Shown here in pieces: positions 54,534 to 63,755 of a stretch of 64,000 bases of DNA. The notes beneath the pieces are model-generated. The model did not search any database, was not told the DNA's origin, and saw nothing but the letters and a program-made list of their open reading frames with translations. Source of the stretch: Azotimanducus sp963663145 (GTDB taxonomy: Bacteria > Pseudomonadota > Gammaproteobacteria > Pseudomonadales > Azotimanducaceae); assembly GCA_963663145.1 (NCBI GenBank), contig OY760134.1, positions 1,364,001 to 1,428,000 of the forward strand, written 5' to 3'. Within the stretch, counting starts at the first letter, position 1. Each line of letters starts with the position of its first letter. The position numbers and the translations under genes were made by a program.

Positions 54534-55313
54534 TCAAGGTGCCATGTATTGCCCACCATTAGCATCCAGAGAAGCGCCGGTGATCACGTGCGCATAGTCA
54601 GAGATCAAGAAGAGCACCGCTCTGGCGCAGTCGTCCTCGGGAGGAATCACACCCAACGGAATGCGGCTGACAATCTCATCAATGACTTGCTCGCGCAGAC
54701 TGCCAGCGGCGACCTGGGCATCAATGTAAGCCCTCACCGGCGCACCGTGAATCCATCCGAGGCGCACCGCGTTGACGCGCACATTGAAGCCGCCGAAATC
54801 CTTCGCCATGTGTCTCGTCATCGCGTTCAAGGCACCTTTGCCCGCTGCGTATGCCGCCTCGCCGGGAAAGGGGTTCACCGTACTCATGGTGGAGACATTG
54901 ACGATAGACCCGCCCCCGGATTCACGCATGGCTGGCAGCACGGCTTGGGCCATGCGCAAGGCCCCCAGGCAGTTGACATCGAACACCGCGTTCCAAGTCT
55001 CCGCGCGAGCCAAGTCGGCAGTCGCCCAATCGCCATGATTGAAGGCGTTGTTCACCAATCCATCGATGCGCCCGAAAGTTTTCAGACAGGTATCGGCCAA
55101 AGCCGAACACTGCTCGGACTGAGTGATGTCCGTCGCGCACCAGACCGCTTGGCCCCCCGCCTCACGGACTTCTCCCGCCACCTGATCAAGGTAGTCGCCG
55201 CTTCGAGCACCGAGAGCCACCCGCGCGCCTTCCGATGCGGCCAGCTTCGCAAGCGCCTGCCCTAATCCCGGCCCCACCCCGTTGATGACAACCACCTTGT
55301 CTTGCAATAGCAT
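54534..55313 (-). CDS. Short-chain dehydrogenase/reductase
   Basis: 259-aa SDR. NAD(P)-binding GVGPGLGQ near residue 12, DITQSEQ, the NNAFNHG stretch in place of NNAG, and YAAGKGAL (catalytic Tyr and Lys) preceded by a serine in NVSTMSTV. The C-terminal TGASLDANGGQYMAP is typical. First gene of the SDR/DUF1214/sulfotransferase operon, divergent from tusD across 107 bp. Confidence 0.9.
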   Translation of the reverse strand: MLLQDKVVVINGVGPGLGQALAKLAASEGARVALGARSGDYLDQVAGEVREAGGQAVWCATDITQSEQCSALADTCLKTFGRIDGLVNNAFNHGDWATADLARAETWNAVFDVNCLGALRMAQAVLPAMRESGGGSIVNVSTMSTVNPFPGEAAYAAGKGALNAMTRHMAKDFGGFNVRVNAVRLGWIHGAPVRAYIDAQVAAGSLREQVIDEIVSRIPLGVIPPEDDCARAVLFLISDYAHVITGASLDANGGQYMAP

Positions 55314-55420
55314 TTCAAAAGCTCCAATTCTCGGCGAACGCCGATGGCGAATAGCATCTTAGCGGAAAGTACAATCCTGCTTTCAAAGTTCGAAGTGTCA
55401 ATAGAACCAAAGCCGCACCC

Positions 55421-55777
55421 ATGAAATTCGCCCTAGTCATACATGGAGACCCGCAGGGAGATGCCTCGTTTCGGCAGGCTTTTGAGTTTGCGCGGGCCGC
55501 GATCGCCGCCGGCCACGAGATCTATCGCGTGTTTCTTTATCACGATGCGGTGCGCTTGGTGCACCCCGAATGTCCGGTATCCGCTGATCTCATTGATGAC
55601 TGGAAAAGGCTCTCAAGCGCGCATGATTTCGAGCTCACCGCTTGCGTGAGTGCTGCGGACCGTCGCGGCATCTCGGATGCCAGCGGCAGCGTCCGGGAAG
55701 GTTTCGTGATCGTAGGGCTTGGTCAGTTTGCCGACTGTCTGCTGAACGCGGACCGTACCGTGACGTTTAAGCCGTGA
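55421..55777 (+). CDS. tusD: Sulfurtransferase subunit TusD
   Basis: 118-aa DsrE-fold subunit that takes persulfide sulfur from TusA and passes it to TusE, then MnmA (4.1 kb). The acceptor cysteine is in LTACVSAADRRG (Cys 75), the expected place. MKFALVIHGDPQGDASF is the family start. Overlaps tusC by four bases. Confidence 0.95.
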   Translation: MKFALVIHGDPQGDASFRQAFEFARAAIAAGHEIYRVFLYHDAVRLVHPECPVSADLIDDWKRLSSAHDFELTACVSAADRRGISDASGSVREGFVIVGLGQFADCLLNADRTVTFKP

Positions 55778-56079
55778 TACAGAATCTCTTGGTGGTGGTG
55801 CGTTCCGGTGCCGACAATCAACAGATTGTTGCCGAAACCCTTGATGCGGCGCTCGTGTGCTCAGCCTTCGGAATGGAGGTGAGCCTGCTTTTTGCGGGTG
55901 CCGGCCTGGACTACCTTGAAGAAAATCGCTTGCGAGAGCTATTGAAACACGCGGCGCCCGATGACTTCGCACGACTTATGGCCTACGAACAATCCTCGAC
56001 CACTGCCAATATCGAGTGCCTGTCCCCCGGCCAAGTCCTTGAATTGTTTCAGACCAATCAAGAAGTGATGGTGACATGA
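55774..56079 (+). CDS. tusC: TusC subunit of the TusBCD complex
   Basis: 101-aa DsrF-like subunit, slightly short against the E. coli protein (119 aa). Starts at GTG 55774 in the tusD stop region (GTGA). LVVVRSGADNQQIVAETLDAAL is the first strand-helix unit. Overlaps tusB by ATGA. No cysteine of its own is needed for transfer. Confidence 0.9.
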   Translation: MIQNLLVVVRSGADNQQIVAETLDAALVCSAFGMEVSLLFAGAGLDYLEENRLRELLKHAAPDDFARLMAYEQSSTTANIECLSPGQVLELFQTNQEVMVT

Positions 56080-56333
56080 AGCGACTACACCTCGTCACCT
56101 CGCGCAAACCCCTAGCCGGAGCAGTGAACGCCGGGGATCAGCTGGTCTTCATGGACGCGAGCGCCGCACGCGGGTTGATGGACGAGGTGCTCTCCGACAA
56201 CCCGCGATTCTCAAGGGAAGACCTTCGTGTCATTATGCAGAATGAAGATGGGGCAAATGCTGGACTGGAGGCTATCGATTACAAGGAGTTGGTAGAACTC
56301 GCCGCCTCAAGCGCCTCGGTCGTTTCTTGGTAA
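56076..56333 (+). CDS. tusB: TusB subunit of the TusBCD complex
   Basis: 85-aa DsrH-like subunit. MKRLHLVTSRKPLAGAVNAG opens the fold and IDYKELVELAASSASVVSW is the typical C-terminal end. Last gene of the tus operon; a terminator follows. Confidence 0.9.
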   Translation: MKRLHLVTSRKPLAGAVNAGDQLVFMDASAARGLMDEVLSDNPRFSREDLRVIMQNEDGANAGLEAIDYKELVELAASSASVVSW

Positions 56334-56345
56334 AGGGGAAACACT

Positions 56346-56366
56346 CCCCTCTTGAGGGGGGCTTTT
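56346..56366 (+). terminator. Rho-independent terminator after tusB
   Basis: CCCCTCTTGAGGGG hairpin followed by GG and CTTTT, 12 bp after the tusB stop. On the opposite strand it overlaps the end of serS and lacks a T run, so it serves tus only. Confidence 0.65.
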
Positions 56367-57666
56367 AACCCTCAACTTTCATTTTGTCGTCGCCGTTGAT
56401 ATAAGGCCTTAAGGCATCCGGAATGATCACATTGCCTTGCTCGTCCTGATAGTTCTCCATCAGGGCGATCAAGCAGCGGCCGATCGCGACACCGGAACCA
56501 TTCAGGGTGTGTGGAAATCCTATTTTCCCCTTGCCTTTCGCACCCTCGCCCGCGTGCGCGTCTCGTACACGACACCCCATGCGTCGCGCTTGGAAGTCAA
56601 GGCAGTTGCTACACGAAGATATCTCCCGATAGCGCTGTTGCGAAGGCAGCCAAACTTCAAGATCGAAGGTGCGCGCGGCGCAGAACCCCAAATCGCCCGC
56701 ACATAGATCGACCCTTCGGTAGGGCAGCTCCAGACGTTCCAGCACGGCTTCCGCGTGTCTGGTCAACTCTTCCAAGGCATCCCAAGAGTGCTGCGGAGAC
56801 ACAATTTGCACCAGTTCCACCTTCTCAAACTGGTGCATGCGGATCATTCCGCGGACATCCTTTCCATAGCTGCCGGCTTCTCGTCTGAAGCAGAGCGAAT
56901 GCGACACGAATTTCAGCGGCAAGGTTTGAGCATCGAGAATTTCACCACGAAACAGGCTGGTCAGGGGCACCTCGCTGGTCGGGATCAGAAACAGGTCTTC
57001 GTCACCCTCCAAATGGAACTGATCCTGTTCGAATTTCGGTAGTTGCCCTGTGCCCACAAGGGTCTCGCGGCGCACTATGACCGGCACATTGACCTCCTCA
57101 TAGCCATGCTCATCGATTTGTACGTCGAGCATGAATTGCGTCAAGGCCCGATTAAGCCGAGCAAGCTGACCCCTCAGTAGCACGAACCGGCTACCCGAAA
57201 GGTTGGCCGCACGGTCAAACTCCATGCCGAGCGCCGCCCCCAGATCGATATGATCCCGAGGGGTCCAGTCAAATATGCGCGGCTGCCCGAAACGAGAAAC
57301 CTCAAGGTTGTGGTCTTCCGAATCGCCTTCCGGGACCTGTTCATGCGGCAGGTTTGGAAGTTCGAGCATGAAGCTGTGATACTCGCGTTCAAACGCATCG
57401 GCGGCGGAGGTTGCCTCGACCATTTCCGCCCTCGCCTGTTCAGCCCCGGCAACGGCTGTCGTCGTATCTTCCCCTGCCCGCTTCATGCGGCCAATCATCT
57501 TCGAGGATTCATTCCGCTTGTGCCGCAGAGATTCGGCTCGTTCAGTCAGCTTCCTGCGCTTCCGTTCCATCGCATTGAAGAGTTCGAGATCGAAATCCAC
57601 GCCACGCCGCGCCAGCGCACGGCGGACGAACTCCGGATCCTGTCGTACAAAGCGGGGGTCGAGCAC
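56365..57666 (-). CDS. serS: Seryl-tRNA synthetase
   Basis: 433-aa class II synthetase that charges tRNA-Ser, including the one at 43258. An N-terminal coiled-coil arm (about residues 30-100) is followed by motif 2 (FVSHSLCFRREAGSYG) and motif 3 (GSGVAIGRCLIALMEN). GTG 57666 gives the family start VLDPRFVRQDPEF; the frame is open further upstream without family sequence. Sits in the serS-lolA-ftsK block; rarA, usually between, is absent here. Confidence 0.95.
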   Translation of the reverse strand: MLDPRFVRQDPEFVRRALARRGVDFDLELFNAMERKRRKLTERAESLRHKRNESSKMIGRMKRAGEDTTTAVAGAEQARAEMVEATSAADAFEREYHSFMLELPNLPHEQVPEGDSEDHNLEVSRFGQPRIFDWTPRDHIDLGAALGMEFDRAANLSGSRFVLLRGQLARLNRALTQFMLDVQIDEHGYEEVNVPVIVRRETLVGTGQLPKFEQDQFHLEGDEDLFLIPTSEVPLTSLFRGEILDAQTLPLKFVSHSLCFRREAGSYGKDVRGMIRMHQFEKVELVQIVSPQHSWDALEELTRHAEAVLERLELPYRRVDLCAGDLGFCAARTFDLEVWLPSQQRYREISSCSNCLDFQARRMGCRVRDAHAGEGAKGKGKIGFPHTLNGSGVAIGRCLIALMENYQDEQGNVIIPDALRPYINGDDKMKVEG

Positions 57667-57744
57667 GAGACTATTGAAGAAAATTGCGGAAGGCAGTGTA
57701 CATGCAAGCAAATTCTCCGTGTGGGCCGGCCCAATCCCGAGAGA

Positions 57745-58386
57745 TTACTGCCGTATCCAGTCAACGCCTTCAGGATAGGTCACTTCAAAGCCTTCATCCG
57801 CGATTGTTTCGTTCAATCTACGCCCGCTGAAGTGAACGAATGACCTATTGCCCAGCGCATCTTCGACATGGAGCGCTTCGAGTGCCTGTGCATCAAAAAT
57901 CAAGTCGACGCGAAGAAACTCGGCATCCTCGTGAATCGGCATGAGCGAATACCCCTCGACACCTTCTTCCGGCATCAGCGTTTCCGTGACCTTGAATTTG
58001 TCGGCAAGGCCTTCACCGCCCGTCAATATTAACCCCGCCGGAGTCGAATCGAGCACCTCTTCGAGATTCCGAGCAGTCACTTGGGCTAAATCCTGTTCGT
58101 AGATATAAACGGACGTCTCGTCCGTGTACACAATCAACGGAAAGGGTTCGAAGGTTTGCCAAAAGAACCTGTCCGGGTGCCTGAGTCGAAGCACGCCTTG
58201 AGAAGTCTCAAGGATCTGGCCGTTCTCGGCCTCCACGCGTTGTTCGAAGCTTGCGGAGAAGGACTGCATTTGGCTGAGCCGTTCAGAAAGAGATTCGATC
58301 GCATCGGCTTGTGTCACACCGATCTTGCCGACACTGAACACCAGCACCAAAATCAAACCAAGTCTACGCATGACTGCCATGGTCAT
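57745..58386 (-). CDS. lolA: Outer-membrane lipoprotein carrier protein LolA
   Basis: 213-aa periplasmic chaperone that shuttles lipoproteins from LolCDE to LolB. A signal peptide (MRRLGLILVLVFSVGKIGVTQA) is followed by SFSASFEQRV, GVLRLRHPDRFFWQTFEP (hydrophobic cavity strand) and a C-terminal DWIRQ end. Between ftsK (45 bp upstream) and serS. Confidence 0.93.
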   Translation of the reverse strand: MTMAVMRRLGLILVLVFSVGKIGVTQADAIESLSERLSQMQSFSASFEQRVEAENGQILETSQGVLRLRHPDRFFWQTFEPFPLIVYTDETSVYIYEQDLAQVTARNLEEVLDSTPAGLILTGGEGLADKFKVTETLMPEEGVEGYSLMPIHEDAEFLRVDLIFDAQALEALHVEDALGNRSFVHFSGRRLNETIADEGFEVTYPEGVDWIRQ

Positions 58387-58431
58387 TGATCAAGCAGATA
58401 CAAATGGATCATGCCCGTGTCAGCCACGAGG

Positions 58432-60681
58432 CTAATCCAGTACCTCGCGGGTATTGTCATGGTTTGGAGCGCTCACGATGCCAGCCCGCTCCATGGCATC
58501 CATGATGTTGGCCGCACGGTTGTAGCCGATGCGAAACTGACGCTGAATCAAGGAAATTGACGCGCGTCTGGTTTCGCGCACGAGCTCGACCGCGGGCGTG
58601 TAATACTCATCCTGCCCTTCCGCAGCCTCGTCGGCGCCGAAGGACGCTTCATCCGGGTCTTCAAGCGGTTCGGTGACTTCAGAGACGTACTCCGGGCTGC
58701 CTCTTCTTCGCCAGTCCTCAACCACTCGCCCCACTTCCTCGTCGGTCACGAAGGCGCCATGCAGACGTTCGGCGTTCTGACCCCTATAGCGGAACAGCAT
58801 GTCTCCACGACCAAGCAGTTGCTCGGCGCCAATCTGGTCCAGCACCACCATAGAATCGACCTTCTGCGAAACTTGGAAGCTGATGCGGGTCGCGATATTC
58901 GCTTTGATGAGGCCGGTGATCACGTCTTTCGAGGGTCTTTGCGTGGCCAGCACCAGATGGATGCCCGCAGCTCTGGCCTTGGCGGAAAGCCGGGCAATCG
59001 GCTCTTCGACCTGCTTTCGCACACTCGCCATCATGTCGGCGAACTCGTCAATCACGAGGAGAATATTGGGAAGTGGTTGGTCTGAATGCTCCTCGCCCAA
59101 CCTCTCCAATTCTTCGGCATCAAGCTTACGGATGCGCTCGTTGTAACTCGCCAAAGATCGAACGCCGAGCGCATTCATGAGCTTGTAGCGCCTGTCCATC
59201 TCTTCCGTACACCAACGCAGGGCCCTCACCGTGTCGGGCATTTCGGTGATCACCGGCGTTAACAAGTGCGGAATGTCTTGGTAGACGGATAGCTCAACCA
59301 TCTTCGGGTCGATCAAAATGATGCGTACTTGTGCGGGGCTCGCCCGATAGAGGATGCTGAGCAGCATGGCGTTGATGGCCACCGATTTGCCGGCGCCGGT
59401 CGTACCAGCCATTAACAGATGCGGCATGTCGGTGATGTCGGCAACCCGCGTCTCACCTTTGGTGTCCTTTCCGAGTGCGATGAGTAATGGAGACTTGTGT
59501 TTCTTGAACTCTTTCGATGAGAGAAGCGTGCGAAGCCGAATCACCTCGCGCTTGAGATTTGGAAGCTCAATACCAACAAAGGTCTTGCCTTCTATGACAT
59601 CAACCACTCGAACACTTTGCACGGCCAGGGAGCGAGCCAAGTCACGTTGCAGGTTGCGTAGCGTGATGCTCTTGATCCCAGGTGCCAGTTCCACTTCGTA
59701 ACGGGTAATCACGGGGCCCTGAACGACATTTTTCACGGCCGCCTCTATGCCGAATTCCTGCAGCTTGCTCTCCAAAAGTGAGGACATGGCCTGCAATGAT
59801 TCGTCGTCGTACTCAACACCATCGCCGGACACCACCTGATCGAGCATGTCCAGCGTCGGCATTTCTTCGACGGACTGAGAGGCAATGAGTGTGCCTTGAA
59901 CCGGAACGGTCTTGGTCGGCTCAGGTTTGCTGATTCGCGGCTTTCCGGATTGCCCATCGATCGTGGGCTCCTTGCGGACCTTCTGAGGTTCATCGGTTCC
60001 GGTTCTCGGCGCGCGCCGTGCCGAATCAGGTTTTGCCAGCTTGCTCCTGCGGGATTTAATCGTTTCAATGGCACGGCTCAGCCCTTGCCTGAGTTGCTCG
60101 TAGATGATTACTCCCGCAAACTGCAAGCCTCGGCCGATGCGCCCGCACACACGGAGCCATGAGAAATTAAACACGAATTGCAGGGAAATCCCGGCAATGG
60201 CAATGAGAATCAGCGCAGCGCCCATGACACCCGCAAGGGTCGCCCCGTAATCGAACAAGATGTTGCCCACGACACCACCGGAACCGAGGCGCAGAGCGGT
60301 ATCGGGAAGTAAAGACAAGTCGGCCAATCCGCTTGCCGTGACGAGCAGCGCCATCCAAGCAAGCGCCATGCGCCCGATACGCACCCAATCAAAATCCTGT
60401 GACTCCTGTCGGACCAAATGCACCCCGACATAGAACAGAACCAATGGGATGATCCATACAGCGAAGCCGAAAAGGGCAAATAGCCCGTCCGCGCAGAAGG
60501 CACCAAGCGGACCCATGAGATTGTGCTCGACATCTTCGGAAAAGGCGCTGATCCAAACGGTATCATTCAGGGACCAGGTGGCGAGCGCTGCCGTAAGATA
60601 GACCGCCAGAGCCCATATTCCGATCGCACAGGCTTCCAGCGTTCGAAATCGAGTAATCGGCGCTTTGATCTTGAGCTTCAA
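58432..60681 (-). CDS. ftsK: DNA translocase FtsK
   Basis: 749-aa division-septum DNA pump. Four N-terminal membrane helices (to about residue 185) are followed by a short linker (about 190-270), an FtsK motor with Walker A GTTGAGKSVAINAM and Walker B LLVIDEFADMM, and the C-terminal gamma winged-helix that reads KOPS (SISLIQRQFRIGYNRAA). The linker is much shorter than in E. coli FtsK (1329 aa). First gene of ftsK-lolA-serS, divergent from aat. Confidence 0.96.
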   Translation of the reverse strand: MKLKIKAPITRFRTLEACAIGIWALAVYLTAALATWSLNDTVWISAFSEDVEHNLMGPLGAFCADGLFALFGFAVWIIPLVLFYVGVHLVRQESQDFDWVRIGRMALAWMALLVTASGLADLSLLPDTALRLGSGGVVGNILFDYGATLAGVMGAALILIAIAGISLQFVFNFSWLRVCGRIGRGLQFAGVIIYEQLRQGLSRAIETIKSRRSKLAKPDSARRAPRTGTDEPQKVRKEPTIDGQSGKPRISKPEPTKTVPVQGTLIASQSVEEMPTLDMLDQVVSGDGVEYDDESLQAMSSLLESKLQEFGIEAAVKNVVQGPVITRYEVELAPGIKSITLRNLQRDLARSLAVQSVRVVDVIEGKTFVGIELPNLKREVIRLRTLLSSKEFKKHKSPLLIALGKDTKGETRVADITDMPHLLMAGTTGAGKSVAINAMLLSILYRASPAQVRIILIDPKMVELSVYQDIPHLLTPVITEMPDTVRALRWCTEEMDRRYKLMNALGVRSLASYNERIRKLDAEELERLGEEHSDQPLPNILLVIDEFADMMASVRKQVEEPIARLSAKARAAGIHLVLATQRPSKDVITGLIKANIATRISFQVSQKVDSMVVLDQIGAEQLLGRGDMLFRYRGQNAERLHGAFVTDEEVGRVVEDWRRRGSPEYVSEVTEPLEDPDEASFGADEAAEGQDEYYTPAVELVRETRRASISLIQRQFRIGYNRAANIMDAMERAGIVSAPNHDNTREVLD

Positions 60682-60851
60682 ACCGCGAGGCTCCCCAGCG
60701 AGAATCTCTCCGGGTGGATATTCACTCCTTCGATACTTACACTACCGATCTGTGCGAGGATCAGATCAATCATGGCTGACTATTATCCTCAATTTGGCAA
60801 AGGAATTTTGGCTAGGCGGAAAGCTTTCTATGGCGGTGAAGAATTATCGCG

Positions 60852-61547
60852 ATGACTGAACCCAAGGCACCCTGTTGGATTCGTTGGAATCAACCCTTTC
60901 CGGCCTCGTCTTATTGGCCGGATGATGATCTCGTGGTTGTGGGTGGCACACTTTCTTCATCGCGTTTAATAAATGCCTATGCGAGCGGGCTTTTTCCTAT
61001 GTTCGATGACGATGAGCAAGCCGTGCTATGGTGGTCGCCGAACCCGCGTTCGGTGCTCTTCCCCGATGCCATGCGCCAGTCTCGCTCACTGAGGCAACGA
61101 ATTCGCAGGGGGGAATATCGAGTCACCTTGGATCAAGCCTTTGAGGAAGTCATCGGCGAATGCGCCAAGCAACGGCCGAATTCGCGTGGGACTTGGATCA
61201 CTCGCAAGATGCATCGCGCTTATGTGGAACTCCATCGTCACGGCATCGCCCATTCGTGCGAAACTTGGTATGAAGGTGAATTGGTGGGAGGACTGTACGG
61301 TGTCGCCGTGTCCGGCATTTTTTCCGGTGAATCACTGTTCACGCGCAGGAGCGATGCGTCTAAGTGCGCGCTTGCCTTTCTCTGCGAGCACCTGCAGGCC
61401 TTGAGTTGTCATCTGATCGACTGCCAATTTCGCACGGATTTCCTTTCATCCCTTGGGGCTGTCGAAATTCCTCGCCATGACTACTTGGAGATTCTCAAGC
61501 GGTTCCAAGACGGCCAACACCGGCCGAACGACTTCCATCAGCTATGA
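60852..61547 (+). CDS. aat: Leucyl/phenylalanyl-tRNA--protein transferase
   Basis: 231-aa enzyme that adds Leu or Phe to N-terminal Lys or Arg, marking proteins for ClpS/ClpAP. FPMFDDDEQAVLWWSPNPR, TWITRKMHRAYVELHRHG and FSGESLFTRRSDASKCAL are the family signatures. The stop overlaps the bpt start (ATGA). Both enzymes of the bacterial N-degron route are encoded in tandem. Confidence 0.96.
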   Translation: MTEPKAPCWIRWNQPFPASSYWPDDDLVVVGGTLSSSRLINAYASGLFPMFDDDEQAVLWWSPNPRSVLFPDAMRQSRSLRQRIRRGEYRVTLDQAFEEVIGECAKQRPNSRGTWITRKMHRAYVELHRHGIAHSCETWYEGELVGGLYGVAVSGIFSGESLFTRRSDASKCALAFLCEHLQALSCHLIDCQFRTDFLSSLGAVEIPRHDYLEILKRFQDGQHRPNDFHQL

Positions 61548-62284
61548 AGGTCGCTGTCAAGGAAATGAGGTTTGGTGTGACCGAAGCACATCACTGCTCG
61601 TATCTCACGGGGAAGACGGCGCGCAATCTGTTTCTCGATCCTTCTTCAATTCCTGACCGCGAAACGGCATGGCTGCTCACCAAAGCTGGCTTTCGTCGCA
61701 CGGGAAACCATCTGTTCAAGCCCTATTGTCCAGATTGCAAGGCCTGTATACCCTTGCGGCTGCGCGTACAGGAATTCAGAGCCAAGAGGCGACACCGACG
61801 GATCTTGAGGAAGAATGCCGATCTGCGTGTCAAGATTGAGCAACCCGCGTTTCGAGAAGACTGGTATCAACTCTACGAAAGATACATCAGAGGGCGCCAT
61901 TCAGAAGGCGAGATGTACCCTACGACTCGCGCTCAATATCGAGAGTTTTTGTTGAGCCGGTGGAGTCACTCGCTGTTTATCTGTAGTTACCTTGAAAATC
62001 GGATCCTAAGCATTGCGGTGACCGATGTGGTCGGCGATGCCAGCTCCGCCGTTTACACCTTCTACGATCCTGATCAAATGCACCGTAGCCTCGGCGTTTA
62101 TTCGATCCTTATGCAGACCTGCCTATCAAGAATTTGCGGAAAGAACTACCTATATCTTGGGTATTGGATCAATGGACATGAGAAAATGCACTACAAACTT
62201 GAGTTCTCACCATCCGAAGCGCTCATTGGAGAGGGTCGATGGATGTTGTGCCCAAGTTCCAAACCCCACTTTGTACAACCTTGA
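61544..62284 (+). CDS. bpt: Aspartate/glutamate leucyltransferase Bpt
   Basis: 246-aa ATE-like transferase that adds Leu to N-terminal Asp or Glu. CSYLTGKTARNLFLDP, then the FKPYCPDCKACIPLRL cysteine cluster and FYDPDQMHRSLGVYSILMQ near the active site. ATG 61544 is coupled to aat. Downstream is folD rather than infA or clpA. Confidence 0.94.
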   Translation: MKVAVKEMRFGVTEAHHCSYLTGKTARNLFLDPSSIPDRETAWLLTKAGFRRTGNHLFKPYCPDCKACIPLRLRVQEFRAKRRHRRILRKNADLRVKIEQPAFREDWYQLYERYIRGRHSEGEMYPTTRAQYREFLLSRWSHSLFICSYLENRILSIAVTDVVGDASSAVYTFYDPDQMHRSLGVYSILMQTCLSRICGKNYLYLGYWINGHEKMHYKLEFSPSEALIGEGRWMLCPSSKPHFVQP

Positions 62285-62305
62285 ATTGAGCGCATAATCC
62301 GAATC

Positions 62306-63169
62306 ATGACCGCGAGGTTGATTGACGGCAAGAAGATTGCCATGCAACAGCGTGCACGGCTCAAAGGCCGAATCGCGAATTTCACCCTCGCCGCCGGTCG
62401 GCGGCCGAAGGTTGCTGTCATCATCGTGGGGGAAGACCCCGCATCGCAGATATATGTCCGACTCAAGCGAGCGGATTGCGCGGAAGTTGGAATCGACTCC
62501 CTGCTCCATGAGCTTCCCGCAGAAATGGAGCCCGGCGAGCTCTATCGCCTGATTCAAACGCTGAATCACGATGATTCCGTAGACGGCATTTTGCTGCAAA
62601 ATCCGCTCCCGAGGGGCGTCAACCCGGTCGAGGCACTCGAGGTGATACGCGCAGACAAGGATGTTGATGGGTTTCATCCGTACAATCTCGGAATGCTCGC
62701 GCTTCGGCGACCTGTGTTGCGCTGCTGCACACCCAAAGGCGTGATGCAACTCATCGACAGCACCGGAGAACCTATTTTGGGCAAGCGGGCCACCGTGATC
62801 GGTGCCTCGAACCACGTTGGCCGTCCAATGGCCTTGGAGCTATTGCTTGCCGGATGCACGGTGACCGTCGCGCACCGCTTCTCGTCCGGCTTAGAAGCGC
62901 TTGTGCGCTCTGCGGAAGTCCTTGTGTCCGCGAGTGGGCAGCGACAGCTTGTAAAGGGCGATTGGATTCGTCCCGGAGCAATCGTGATAGACGTAAGCAT
63001 CGTTCGAGATTCTGATGGACGTATACAAGGTGATGTCGAATTCGGCAAAGCGTCTCAACATGCGAGTTGGATTACGCCGGTACCGGGAGGGGTCGGCCCC
63101 ATGACGCGCCTCGCGCTGCTGCAAAACACCATCATCGCTGCCGAACGGCGCTTGGCGACGAGATCCTAA
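62306..63169 (+). CDS. folD: Methylenetetrahydrofolate dehydrogenase/cyclohydrolase
   Basis: 287-aa bifunctional one-carbon enzyme. The catalytic Lys is in IYVRLKRADCAEVGI; DGILLQNPLP, DVDGFHPYNLGML, IGASNHVGRPMALELL and the C-terminal TPVPGGVGPMTRL are the expected blocks. The usual GRSxIVG reads GASNHVG and DVGINR reads DVSIVR, both mild departures. Lies 21 bp after bpt. Confidence 0.94.
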   Translation: MTARLIDGKKIAMQQRARLKGRIANFTLAAGRRPKVAVIIVGEDPASQIYVRLKRADCAEVGIDSLLHELPAEMEPGELYRLIQTLNHDDSVDGILLQNPLPRGVNPVEALEVIRADKDVDGFHPYNLGMLALRRPVLRCCTPKGVMQLIDSTGEPILGKRATVIGASNHVGRPMALELLLAGCTVTVAHRFSSGLEALVRSAEVLVSASGQRQLVKGDWIRPGAIVIDVSIVRDSDGRIQGDVEFGKASQHASWITPVPGGVGPMTRLALLQNTIIAAERRLATRS

Positions 63170-63275
63170 CAAGACTCAAGTATGCGAGATGAAAAAAAAG
63201 CCCTCCTCAAAGACAGGTTTTTCTGCATGAAGCGATTGCGTGATTCCCATTTTGACGTCAAGCATTTGATTCACA

Positions 63276-63755
63276 TTACGGTGTTTCCGAACCTTCATCG
63301 TCCTCGCCTGCGGATGATCGCAGCATGGCCGCTAGACTCGTGGAAAAACTATGTTCATAGTGTGCTTCGCTGCGCATGAGAAAAGCGTTTTCTATGGCCA
63401 AGACGAGTTCACCAAAGCCTTGAATCGATGTGTACGGATGATGTGTTCGCAGACCGAGCCGATCCAGACAGGCGCGAAAACTCTCTTGCTCGGATTTGTC
63501 CCGCTCCTCACGCAAACATTCCAACAGTTGCAAGGGAGACTCATAGGGCCTCAGTTGCCAACGCTTCGGGGTGATCACCAAGTAATCTTGGATACTGTGC
63601 TGTAGCAATTCGGACAACCGTTCCCAAACTCGGTCTCTCTGCGCTTCGGTGAACTGGTTCCAGCCAACCACTTCATGCGCAAATCGCTTGCATCCACGAC
63701 ACACGAAATCCCCATAGGTTGTGCTGCAAATTCCGATGCATGGCGAGCGGTTCAT
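63276..63755 (-). CDS. DUF1289-containing protein
   Basis: 159 aa. The N-terminal SPCIGICSTTYGDFVCRGCKR block carries the four cysteines of DUF1289, perhaps a zinc or Fe-S site. The remaining 110 residues (LREERDKSEQESFR...) are not part of DUF1289. The start overlaps the purF stop (ATGA), so it lies in the purF transcript. Confidence 0.82.
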   Translation of the reverse strand: MNRSPCIGICSTTYGDFVCRGCKRFAHEVVGWNQFTEAQRDRVWERLSELLQHSIQDYLVITPKRWQLRPYESPLQLLECLREERDKSEQESFRACLDRLGLRTHHPYTSIQGFGELVLAIENAFLMRSEAHYEHSFSTSLAAMLRSSAGEDDEGSETP

